From an uncultured Selenomonas sp. (GTDB taxonomy: Bacteria > Bacillota > Negativicutes > Selenomonadales > Selenomonadaceae), in assembly GCA_947097535.1 (NCBI GenBank), contig CAMURM010000051.1:1-8456 (forward strand): DNA of 8,456 nucleotides, in the 5' to 3' direction. The position numbers were made by a program, and so were the translations under genes. Shown piece by piece: positions 1 to 6,316 of the stretch (the first letter of the stretch is position 1; each line of letters begins with the position of its first letter). The notes beneath the pieces were generated by a model. That model was not told where the DNA came from and ran no database searches. It was given only the letters and a program-made list of their open reading frames with translations.

Positions 1-1
1 G

Positions 2-910
2 ACGACCATGCCCGAATCCTTCGGCACACCCTATCCGACCGCCATCGCGCCCATTTTCTCCCGTCTCGGCTACGATACGAGCTTCTGGTACGCGGGGCCT
101 GCGACGTGGGAGCGCATCGAGCCCTTCTGCCGCGCGCAGGGCTTCGCCCACGTCTACAGCCGCGGCGACTTCGAGTCCGAAGAAGGCAGTGTCTGGGGCG
201 TGGACGATGAAGTCCTCTACCGGGAGGTTCTTTCGCGCACCGATCCAAAAAAGCCCGGGCTTCATGTGCTCCTCAACGTCTCGAACCATTCGCCCTACAC
301 GGTCGACCTCGCCGCCAAGGGCTTTCCCGCAGAAGAAGTGCGCGCGGCTCTCCCGAAGGAAGCGCAGGACGACGAAGCTCTCCTGAAGGAGCTCGGCCAC
401 TACTGGTACGCCACGCGGGAGCTCGCCGCCTTCATCCGCGCGGCGAAGGAAAAGTTCCCCGACAGCATCTTCCTCGTCGTCGGCGACCATGCCGACCGCT
501 ACAACATCGAAAAGACGCCGACGCTCTACGAGCGCTACGCCATCCCCTTCATCCTCACGGGGCATGGCATCCGAAAGGGGCTGCTGCTCGACGATGCGGC
601 AGGCAGTCAAATCGACATCGCGCCGACGCTCATCGAGCTGATCGCGCCCCGGGGCTTTCGCTACGAAGCCGTCGGCAGAAGCCTCACGCGCAATAATCGG
701 CGCGGCGTCAACTACGGCTTCTGGATCACGCACAGCGCCATCGGCAAGGCGGATACCGTTCCTTTCGTCGCTGAACCAATCAAAGGACGCAGCGCCGCCA
801 TCGACGAAGAGTCGCTGCAGGACTACATCAACGCCGTGCGCGCCCTCTCGTGGTGGCGTCCCAAGTACGGCCCTTTGCTCGATGCAGCGAAGCTCGAAGG
901 GCGTGAATGA
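2..910 (+). CDS. LTA synthase-like sulfatase-fold phosphotransferase/hydrolase, C-terminal part (5' end outside window)
   Basis: This is the C-terminal portion of an alkaline-phosphatase-superfamily enzyme of the LTA synthase/phosphoglycerol transferase type. Those are usually membrane-anchored proteins with an extracytoplasmic catalytic domain acting on polyglycerolphosphate or related envelope polymers. Counting from the ATG at base 8, the sequence shows SNHSPY (92-97), the metal-binding GDHADR (159-164; Asp160, His161) and SQIDIAPTLIEL (200-211), which occur in this order in the family. The transmembrane segments and the Thr nucleophile of LtaS-type enzymes would lie upstream. The frame is open to the window edge, and the ATG at base 8 lies inside the fold, so I treat the gene as 5'-incomplete. 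Its TGA overlaps the next gene's ATG (ATGA), suggesting co-translation. The substrate cannot be decided; a related sulfatase or phosphoethanolamine transferase is possible. Confidence 0.8.
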   Translation, partial: TTMPESFGTPYPTAIAPIFSRLGYDTSFWYAGPATWERIEPFCRAQGFAHVYSRGDFESEEGSVWGVDDEVLYREVLSRTDPKKPGLHVLLNVSNHSPYTVDLAAKGFPAEEVRAALPKEAQDDEALLKELGHYWYATRELAAFIRAAKEKFPDSIFLVVGDHADRYNIEKTPTLYERYAIPFILTGHGIRKGLLLDDAAGSQIDIAPTLIELIAPRGFRYEAVGRSLTRNNRRGVNYGFWITHSAIGKADTVPFVAEPIKGRSAAIDEESLQDYINAVRALSWWRPKYGPLLDAAKLEGRE

Positions 911-1905
911 TGGACACACGCAGAAATAGCAAAAGCTCCCCGCACAGCACACAAAAAAGCCGGGAGGCGGCACGCGGCACGACAAAAATCGCTGAAAAAG
1001 ACCTCGCGCCGCTCGCCGCCTGCCGCCTCTGCCCGCGCCGCTGCGGCATCAATCGCTTAGACGATGCGCGCGGCTTCTGCGGCGCCGGCCGCTATGCGAG
1101 CGTCGCCCTCGTATCGCTGCACGCGTGGGAAGAACCGTGCCTTGCGGGTGAAAAGGGCGCGGGCACCGTCTTCTTCTCGGGCTGCAATATGCGCTGCGCC
1201 TTCTGCCAGAACCACGAGATCAGCCGCGAAAACTTCGGTATCACGGTCACGGAAGAGCGCCTCGCCGAAATCTTTTTGGAGCAGGAAGCGCGCGGCGCGA
1301 CGACGCTCGACCTCGTGACACCGACGCATTTCGTACCCCAAATCTCTGTTGCCCTGCGCTTCGCCAAGGCACAAGGTCTATCCATCCCCGTCGTCTACAA
1401 CTCCTCCGCCTACGAAAGCCGCGAAACCATCGAGAGCCTCGCGGGGCTCGTCGACATCTTCCTGCCCGACCTCAAATACATGGACGAAGAAACGGCGCGC
1501 CGCTACAGCGCCGCCCCCGACTACTTCCAGACGGCGAGCGCCGCCATTCGCTGTATGCGAAAGCTTGCGGGCACGCCTATCTTCGATGAAGCCGGCCGCA
1601 TGACGCGCGGCGTCCTCGTGCGCCACCTCGTGCTGCCCGGCCACCGCAAGGAAAGTATGCGCCTCCTCGACTGGCTCTGGCAGACCTTCGCTGATACCAT
1701 TTACATCAGTATCATGAACCAATACACACCCATGGGCGACCTGCGCGAAGTCCCCGAACTCAACCGCCGCCTCACGACCTTTGAATACGAAAGCGTCCTC
1801 GACCATGCGCGAACGCTCGGCATCGAAAACTGCTATATCCAAAAAGGCGGCACCGTCTCCGCCTCCTTCGTCCCCCACTTCGACGGGCGCGGCGTGGAAA
1901 AATGA
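907..1905 (+). CDS. PflX-type (COG1313) radical SAM Fe-S protein
   Basis: This 332-aa protein resembles the PflX group, relatives of pyruvate formate-lyase activating enzyme whose substrate is unknown. An N-terminal Cys cluster (Cys39, Cys42, Cys46, Cys58, in CRLCPRRCGINR...GFCG) may bind a second cluster or zinc. The radical SAM motif CNMRCAFC has Cys93, Cys97 and Cys100 for the SAM-binding [4Fe-4S] cluster, followed by QNHEIS. Further family-like blocks are LVTPTHFVPQI (136-146), YNSSAYES (164-171), DIFLPDLKY (183-191), RHLVLPGH (239-246) and NQYTP (271-275). The first ~30 residues are polar and low in complexity, as in a variable N-terminus. AAGGG lies 5 nt before the ATG at 907; a second ATG at 910 is equally usable. 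It overlaps the upstream envelope-enzyme gene by 4 nt, and a strong hairpin follows the stop directly. Being an activase for a glycyl-radical enzyme is possible but unsupported here, because no such enzyme is adjacent. Confidence 0.88.
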   Translation: MMDTRRNSKSSPHSTQKSREAARGTTKIAEKDLAPLAACRLCPRRCGINRLDDARGFCGAGRYASVALVSLHAWEEPCLAGEKGAGTVFFSGCNMRCAFCQNHEISRENFGITVTEERLAEIFLEQEARGATTLDLVTPTHFVPQISVALRFAKAQGLSIPVVYNSSAYESRETIESLAGLVDIFLPDLKYMDEETARRYSAAPDYFQTASAAIRCMRKLAGTPIFDEAGRMTRGVLVRHLVLPGHRKESMRLLDWLWQTFADTIYISIMNQYTPMGDLREVPELNRRLTTFEYESVLDHARTLGIENCYIQKGGTVSASFVPHFDGRGVEK

Positions 1906-1955
1906 CGAAAAGAAGCCATGGCAGCTCACCTCTGAGCCGCCATGGCTTCTTTTCG
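1906..1955. terminator. Strong hairpin, probable bidirectional terminator between convergent genes
   Basis: A perfect 17-bp inverted repeat (1906-1922 with 1939-1955) continues after one A/C mismatch into 5 more pairs (1924-1928 with 1933-1937), closing a 4-nt loop. The plus-strand side runs into TTTTCGATTTTC and a later TTTTT; the minus-strand side runs into TTTTCGTCATTTTT. T-rich tracts on both sides and convergent genes suit a shared rho-independent terminator. It begins one base after the PflX stop and ends 5 bases from the stop of the opposing small ORF. Confidence 0.88.
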
Positions 1956-1959
1956 ATTT

Positions 1960-2121
1960 TCACTTTCCGTTTTTCTTCAGCATATCCCTCATAGTTTCAC
2001 GGATTGCTACGAGGTGTGCATATCTCTCCGGATAGCCGTCATACTCTCCGCCGAGTCGGAAAAAGCTACCGCCGTCGATTGACAGATATAGTCCGTCTTT
2101 TTGCCCGCCGGCATAAGCCAT
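1960..2121 (-). CDS. Small hypothetical protein (53 aa) downstream of aspartase
   Basis: I do not recognise this ORF. It starts at ATG 2121-2119, 15 nt after the aspA stop, and ends with TGA at 1962-1960, just before the terminator. The product begins MAYAGGQKDGLYLSIDGG, has a Gly/aromatic-rich middle (FFRLGGEYDGYPERY) and a basic, probably helical end (AIRETMRDMLKKNGK). There is no signal peptide, membrane segment or Cys. The residue mix looks like real protein. A GGGG stretch sits only about 2-6 nt before the ATG, so ribosome binding is weak unless coupled to aspA. It is in the same frame as aspA, separated by the aspA TAA, so it could also be the tail of a decayed gene rather than an independent one. 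A competing 41-codon ORF starting at 2132 in another frame looks less protein-like. Confidence 0.5.
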   Translation of the reverse strand: MAYAGGQKDGLYLSIDGGSFFRLGGEYDGYPERYAHLVAIRETMRDMLKKNGK

Positions 2122-2136
2122 CGCCCCGGCATCTTT

Positions 2137-3528
2137 TTACTCGTGCGTGATTCCCGGCTGCGTCATCTGCGCGGGCGACATGATGTGGTCGAGCTGCTCT
2201 TCTGTCAGGAGCTTCTTTTCCAGAATGACCTCGCGGATCGGCCTGCCCGTCGTGTAGGCTTCCTTCGCGAGCATCGCCGACTGCTCGTAGCCGATGTGCG
2301 GCAGGAGAGCCGTGACGACGCCGACACTTCCATCGACCCATTTCTGGCACTGCTCGCGGTTCGGCTCCAGACCGATGAGCAACTTATCGACGAAGGTGCG
2401 CACGGCGTTCGTCAGGTAGTTCATCGAGCTGAAGAGGTTGTACGCCATGATCGGCTCCATGACATTGAGCTCGAACTGGCCGTTTTCCACGGCGAAGGAT
2501 ACGGCGAGATCGTTGCCGATGACCTGATAGCACGCCTGGTCGAGCACCTCGGCGATGACGGGGTTGACCTTGCCCGGCATGATGGAGGAGCCCGGCTGGC
2601 GCTTGGGAAGGTTCAGCTCATTGAGCCCGCAGCGCGGTCCCGACGCCATGAGACGGAAGTCGTTTGCCATCTTGATGAGCACGAGCGACGTGTTCTTGAG
2701 CGCCGACGAAACGTCGACGAAGCCGTCCGTATTGTTCGTTGCGTCGATGATGTTCGTCGATGTCTCGAAGTTCTCGCCCGTGATCTCGCGCAGCTTGCGC
2801 GCGACCGCCTTGATGTAGGCGGGCTCAGCGTTGAGTCCCGTGCCGACGGCTGTGCCGCCCATGTTGATGAGGCGGATGCTGTCGATTGACCAGTCGACGC
2901 GCTTGATGCTGCGGCGCACGGCGGACGCATAGGAGCCCATCTCCTGCCCAAGCGTGATGGGCACGGCGTCCTGCAGATGCGTGCGCGCCATCTTCAAGAT
3001 GGCCTTGTACTCCTCCGCCTTCTTCTCAAGCTCCGTCGCCAGATAGTCAAGCGCCGCCGTCAGCTTGTGTCCCTTGTGCGTCAGACAGACCTTGATCGCC
3101 GTCGGAAAGGCGTCGTTCGTCGACTGCGCCATATTCGCGTGATTGTTTGGCGAGATGATGTCGTAGCGTCCCTTCGCTTCGCCGAGGATTTCCAGTGCGC
3201 GGTTCGACAAGACCTCGTTCATGTTCATGTTGACCGACGTGCCCGCGCCGCCCTGGATCGGGTCGACGGGGAACTGGTCGATGAGCTTGCCGTCGATGAT
3301 CTCCTCCGCCGCCTCGACGAGCGCGTTGCCGATGCGCTTGTCGAGCCTGCCCGTCTCCATGTTCGCCTGCGCCGCCGCCTTCTTCACCTTTGCGAGCGAC
3401 TGGATGAAGTCAACGTCAAGGAGTCTGCCCGTGATGCTGAAATTCTCCACGGCACGCAGCGTCTGCACACCGTAGTAAGCCTCATCGGGCACCTCAAGTT
3501 CGCCGAGAAAATCATGTTCTTTCCGCAT
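2137..3528 (-). CDS. aspA: Aspartate ammonia-lyase (aspartase)
   Basis: Aspartase reversibly deaminates L-aspartate to fumarate and ammonia in the cytoplasm, normally as a homotetramer. The 463-aa product has the full family length and signature: GTSVNMNMNE (96-105), QSTND (135-139), ARTH (181-184) and the flexible catalytic loop GSSIMPGKVNPV (313-324). Residues Thr97, Ser136, Thr137, Asn138, Thr183, His184, catalytic Ser314 and Lys320 match the positions I recall for Bacillus AspB with a constant offset of -4. The N-terminus (EHDFLGELEVPDEAYYGVQT) and the ENGQFELNVMEP block favour aspartase over class II fumarase. I choose ATG 3528 over the upstream ATG at 3594: the protein then starts where the family starts, AAGGAAAGG lies upstream at 3548-3540, and the probable -10 box at 3583-3578 would place the upstream ATG outside the transcript. 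A 53-aa ORF and a terminator follow. Confidence 0.93.
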   Translation of the reverse strand: MRKEHDFLGELEVPDEAYYGVQTLRAVENFSITGRLLDVDFIQSLAKVKKAAAQANMETGRLDKRIGNALVEAAEEIIDGKLIDQFPVDPIQGGAGTSVNMNMNEVLSNRALEILGEAKGRYDIISPNNHANMAQSTNDAFPTAIKVCLTHKGHKLTAALDYLATELEKKAEEYKAILKMARTHLQDAVPITLGQEMGSYASAVRRSIKRVDWSIDSIRLINMGGTAVGTGLNAEPAYIKAVARKLREITGENFETSTNIIDATNNTDGFVDVSSALKNTSLVLIKMANDFRLMASGPRCGLNELNLPKRQPGSSIMPGKVNPVIAEVLDQACYQVIGNDLAVSFAVENGQFELNVMEPIMAYNLFSSMNYLTNAVRTFVDKLLIGLEPNREQCQKWVDGSVGVVTALLPHIGYEQSAMLAKEAYTTGRPIREVILEKKLLTEEQLDHIMSPAQMTQPGITHE

Positions 3529-3569
3529 TGCAATCCCATCCTTTCCTTCATTAAAGACTTGCTGGCTTC

Positions 3570-3586
3570 TTGTATACATTATACAA
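3570..3586 (-). promoter_or_regulatory. aspA promoter -10 box inside a perfect palindromic operator
   Basis: TTGTATA and TATACAA form a perfect 7-bp inverted repeat around a 3-bp centre. On the minus strand the same bases contain a consensus TATAAT (3583-3578), about 50 bases before the aspA ATG; a start near 3571 would give a ~43-nt leader. No good -35 hexamer is visible, so the promoter may be weak or activator-assisted. The symmetry and spacing resemble operators of GntR-type repressors, but the regulator is not in the window. Confidence 0.6.
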
Positions 3587-3644
3587 CTTTTCATTTCATT
3601 CGTCTCGGAGGAAGGGAAATATCTTGGGAGTTTTATGGAAACAC

Positions 3645-3725
3645 TTATAAGTAGCGCCCCGTGACGCTTTTCTCAGACTTCTTGATTTCTTCCGGCGTTC
3701 CGCAGGCGACAATGCGTCCATCCTC
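3645..3725 (-). pseudogene. In-frame remnant of a uvrA-like 3' end fused to the transporter
   Basis: The last 26 codons plus stop of the transporter gene read EDGRIVACGTPEEIKK...VTGRYL. In UvrA-family ATPases the C-terminus, after the final ATP-binding region, reads G-G-x-[IV]-V-A-x-G-T-P-E-E-[IV], then S-x-T-G-x-Y-L. No other part of a UvrA protein occurs in the window. The simplest reading is that a recombination or deletion joined the transporter gene to the last ~80 bp of a uvrA paralogue. The match is from memory of the family, not from an alignment. Confidence 0.6.
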
Positions 3726-4682
3726 TGAATGTCTGCATCTGACAAGTATCGCCGCAGCGATTGACAATACAGGCAGTTCGATTAACGAACCGATCACAAG
3801 CGCCAGTAAAATAAGCGGTCTGTCCGGAAATGTTGCGGCGGCAATGGCAAGCGACAGCGGTGAATTTCTAGCCAGCGTCGTAAAATTCAACGCAACGATA
3901 TCCTCCCGACTAAAATGCTCCAGTCTGCCGATCCCCTGTGCCGTAAAGAAAATAATGCTGAAAAAACAAATCAGCGGTGCAAACATTTTAGCCAAAAGCA
4001 TCGGATTATCCATCAGATTCTGTCCTTCGGAAGCGAACATGCTGATTACTGCCGCACATAGAAAGAACAGCTGCAGATTATCACATTGCTTTTCCAAAAG
4101 ATGCGACAGATGCTTTTTATAGGCCGGAATCATTTTTGTCAAGGCAGCTGCCACAAACGGAATCAGCAGAACATAGCATATACTGAGCAGTAGCTGTACG
4201 ATGTTCATCGTTATTTCACTGTGCATAAACGCAAGAAGATATACCGGAAAGAGTACGATCTGCAGCACAAGATTCAACGGCAGAATAGACAGATTCAATT
4301 CCACATTTCCTTTGCCGAGTTCGGTGAATACAAGATACCAATCCGTACACGGCGTCACGAGCAACATCAGCAGACCAACTCTTATGTCAACCGAGTCTCC
4401 CAAAAAGACCAATCCAAGCCAATATGCCAAAACAGGAGTAACTGCAAAGTTCAGAAAAACAGCTGTCCATGTATAGCGCCTGTTTGTGAGCGAGTTTCGC
4501 AGCTTGCTGATATCTACCGTCAAAAACAGCACATACAGGAGCAACATCAAAAATGGCTCGATTAAGCTTAAAGATATCATGCCAAACGGTGTCAAGACAC
4601 CTAATGCAAGACCCAGCAATGCCGCAAAAATAAGGATCACAGGTTGGAGCTTTCCGATCAGATTCATATTTTCTTGCTGCAT
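3645..4682 (-). CDS. ACR3/BASS-type membrane transporter with a UvrA-like C-terminal tail
   Basis: This 345-aa protein shows about ten hydrophobic segments (roughly 10-30, 36-56, 72-92, 102-120, 132-153, 160-183, 203-218, 231-249, 262-283, 288-314), as in the ACR3 arsenite-efflux branch of the bile acid:sodium symporter superfamily. TPCTDWYLVFT (110-120) holds Cys112 where ACR3 proteins have their TM4 Cys, and IELPV (301-305) holds the TM9-10 Glu. No arsR or arsC is nearby, so arsenite is only one candidate substrate. Residues ~320-345 (EDGRIVACGTPEEIKKSEKS then VTGRYL) are unlike a transporter end and match the typical UvrA C-terminus (GG-x-VVAxGTPEEV...S-x-TGxYL). AGAGG at 4698-4694 precedes the ATG by 11 nt. 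The gene is markedly lower in GC than its neighbours, which suggests acquisition. It is divergent from the Memo-AMMECR1 gene. Confidence 0.82.
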   Translation of the reverse strand: MQQENMNLIGKLQPVILIFAALLGLALGVLTPFGMISLSLIEPFLMLLLYVLFLTVDISKLRNSLTNRRYTWTAVFLNFAVTPVLAYWLGLVFLGDSVDIRVGLLMLLVTPCTDWYLVFTELGKGNVELNLSILPLNLVLQIVLFPVYLLAFMHSEITMNIVQLLLSICYVLLIPFVAAALTKMIPAYKKHLSHLLEKQCDNLQLFFLCAAVISMFASEGQNLMDNPMLLAKMFAPLICFFSIIFFTAQGIGRLEHFSREDIVALNFTTLARNSPLSLAIAAATFPDRPLILLALVIGSLIELPVLSIAAAILVRCRHSEDGRIVACGTPEEIKKSEKSVTGRYL

Positions 4683-4736
4683 GGCATAAATCGCCTCTTT
4701 ATATTCACTGAATCGGCTTCTCTTCTATCGCCATAT

Positions 4737-4766
4737 AGTTTACCGCAAACAATCGAAAATGTACAA
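4737..4766 (-). promoter_or_regulatory. Weak candidate promoter for the transporter gene
   Basis: On the minus strand TTGTAC (4766-4761) and TAAACT (4742-4737) are 18 nt apart, about 55 bases before the transporter ATG. Both hexamers are poor matches. It overlaps the opposing candidate promoter for the Memo-AMMECR1 gene, as expected for a short divergent intergenic region. Confidence 0.25.
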
Positions 4767-4767
4767 T
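4739..4767 (+). promoter_or_regulatory. Candidate promoter for the AmmeMemoRadiSam operon
   Basis: TTTACC (4739-4744) and TACAAT (4762-4767) are separated by 17 nt. Transcription from about 4774 would give a leader of roughly 155 nt before the ATG at 4931. I see no recognisable riboswitch or attenuator in that leader. Confidence 0.35.
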
Positions 4768-4916
4768 GCCAAAACGCAATCTGCTATACGATAAATGAAT
4801 GGTGAATCCCCTCTCTCGAACAATTAGCCTTCACTGCATTGCCAAAACTTTTCTTCCAAATAGAAGGCTTTTCCCTTCCTGTATCGAAATAAACAGCATA
4901 GGAAACACTTCACTTC

Positions 4917-4923
4917 GAGGAGG
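4917..4923 (+). promoter_or_regulatory. Ribosome binding site that fixes the Memo-AMMECR1 start
   Basis: GAGGAGG lies 7 nt before ATG 4931. This near-perfect Shine-Dalgarno, and the fact that Memo-like homology begins at once (AAYAVPHPP), settle the start at 4931 rather than at the in-frame ATG 44 codons upstream at 4799. Confidence 0.9.
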
Positions 4924-4930
4924 TCTTTTT

Positions 4931-6316
4931 ATGGCAATTCTAGCCGCTTATGCTGTGCCGCACCCGCCGATCATTCTGCCGGAAATCGGCAAGGGCGAGG
5001 AGCGCAAGATCCAGCTGACGATAAACGCCTACGAGAGGGCGATGAAGGAGGCCGCCTCCTTCGAGCCGGATACGGTCGTCATCGCGAGTCCGCACGCCGT
5101 CATGTACGCCGACTACTTCCATATCTCGCCGGGCGACGAGGCAGAGGGCAGCTTCGCGCAGTTCGGCGCGCCCGAGGTCGAGGTGCACGCCGAGTACGAC
5201 ACGGCGTTCGCCAAGACGCTCGCGCAGGTCGCGGGCGAGGCGGGGCTCGACGCAGGGCCTTTAGGCGGGCGCAACGCGGCGCTCGACCACGGCACGATGA
5301 TCCCGCTGCGCTTCCTGCAGGCGCATACCGACAGTTTCCGCGTCGTGCGCGTCGGGCTTTCGGGGCTCACGCCGCTCGACCACTATCGCTTCGGCAGCGC
5401 CATCGCGCGCACGGCGGAAGAGCTCGACCGCAAGACTGTCTTCATCGCGAGCGGCGACCTCTCGCACAAGCTGACGCCCGACGGGCCTTACGGCTTCGCG
5501 CCCGAAGGACCGCGCTTCGACAAGGCGTGCATGAAGTACCTCGAAGAGGGCGAGTTCTTAAAACTCCTGCAGATGGATCCCGCCCTCGCCAAGAAGGCGG
5601 CGGAGTGTGGTCTGCGCTCCTTCTGGATCATGGCGGGCGCGCTCGACTGCCAGGCGCTGAAGATCAAGAAGCTCTCCTATCAGGGCACCTTCGGCGTCGG
5701 CTACGGCATCGTCTCCCTGCAGGTCAAGCGCGAAGACCTCCGGCGCAACTTCGGCATGCGCTATGAGATCGCGCGCCGCCGCGCCCTCGACGACATCAAG
5801 TCGAGCGAGGACGACTATGTGAAGCTCGCGCGCGAGAGCGTCGAGAAGTTCGTCGTGACGGGACAGTATGCGGCACTGCCCGACGAGCTGCCCGAGGAGA
5901 TGCGCGCGCGCGCCGGCGTCTTCGTGTCGCTCAAGAAGGACGGCGAGCTTCGCGGCTGCATTGGCACCTTCCAACCCGCCCAGAAAGACGTCGCCGAGGA
6001 AATCCTCTACAACGCCGTCTCCGCCGCGCTGCACGATCCGCGCTTCTCGCCGCTCAAGGAAGAGGAGCTGCCCGACATCGTTTACAGCGTCGACGTGCTC
6101 ACGGAGCCCGAGCTCATCGGCGACGCGGCGAAGGATCTCGACCCGAAGCGCTACGGCGTCATCGTCGAGGCGCGCGGCAGAAAGGGGCTTCTGCTGCCCG
6201 ACCTCGAAGGCGTCGACACGGTGGAGGAGCAGCTCAAGATCGCGCGCAAGAAGGGCGGCATCGCAGACGACGACACCGTGCGCATCTGGCGCTTCGAAGT
6301 GGAGCGCCACCGCTGA
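4931..6316 (+). CDS. AmmeMemoRadiSam protein: Memo-like (B) domain fused to AMMECR1-like (A) domain
   Basis: This 461-aa protein joins two domains. Residues ~1-265 are Memo-like, a fold related to class III extradiol dioxygenases (LigB). Candidate metal or active-site positions are His11 in VPHPPI, His55 in SPHAVMYADYF, His120 in LDHGTMIPL and SGDLSH (174-179). Residues ~290-461 are AMMECR1-like, with the hallmark LRGCIGTFQP (340-349), HDPRFSPL (368-375) and IVYSVDVLTEPE (383-394). A charged linker (~265-290) joins them. In many prokaryotes the two domains and a radical SAM protein occur together as the AmmeMemoRadiSam set, whose function I do not know to be established. Here the partner radical SAM gene follows with a 1-nt overlap (TGATG). 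No signal peptide or membrane segment is seen, so it is probably cytoplasmic. The gene returns to high GC after the AT-rich leader. Confidence 0.93.
   Translation: MAILAAYAVPHPPIILPEIGKGEERKIQLTINAYERAMKEAASFEPDTVVIASPHAVMYADYFHISPGDEAEGSFAQFGAPEVEVHAEYDTAFAKTLAQVAGEAGLDAGPLGGRNAALDHGTMIPLRFLQAHTDSFRVVRVGLSGLTPLDHYRFGSAIARTAEELDRKTVFIASGDLSHKLTPDGPYGFAPEGPRFDKACMKYLEEGEFLKLLQMDPALAKKAAECGLRSFWIMAGALDCQALKIKKLSYQGTFGVGYGIVSLQVKREDLRRNFGMRYEIARRRALDDIKSSEDDYVKLARESVEKFVVTGQYAALPDELPEEMRARAGVFVSLKKDGELRGCIGTFQPAQKDVAEEILYNAVSAALHDPRFSPLKEEELPDIVYSVDVLTEPELIGDAAKDLDPKRYGVIVEARGRKGLLLPDLEGVDTVEEQLKIARKKGGIADDDTVRIWRFEVERHR

Noticed and set aside
2101..2889. 262-codon open frame on the plus strand across aspA
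   Set aside because: It is a shadow of aspA with no recognisable domain or ribosome binding site.
2137..3528. Class II fumarase as an alternative identity for aspA
   Set aside because: The N-terminal block and active-site positions align with aspartase at a constant offset; fumarase would differ in these blocks.
3529..3594. 22-codon N-terminal extension of aspartase from ATG 3594
   Set aside because: It would run through the -10 box and operator palindrome, and the family N-terminus matches the start at 3528.
3636..3649. CcpA cre-like sequence upstream of aspA
   Set aside because: It differs from the cre consensus at three positions including the core and overlaps the transporter stop codon; not convincing.
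4799..4930. 44-codon in-frame N-terminal extension of the Memo-AMMECR1 protein from ATG 4799
   Set aside because: The strong GAGGAGG sits 7 nt before ATG 4931, Memo homology begins there, and the extension is AT-rich leader with no family-like sequence.
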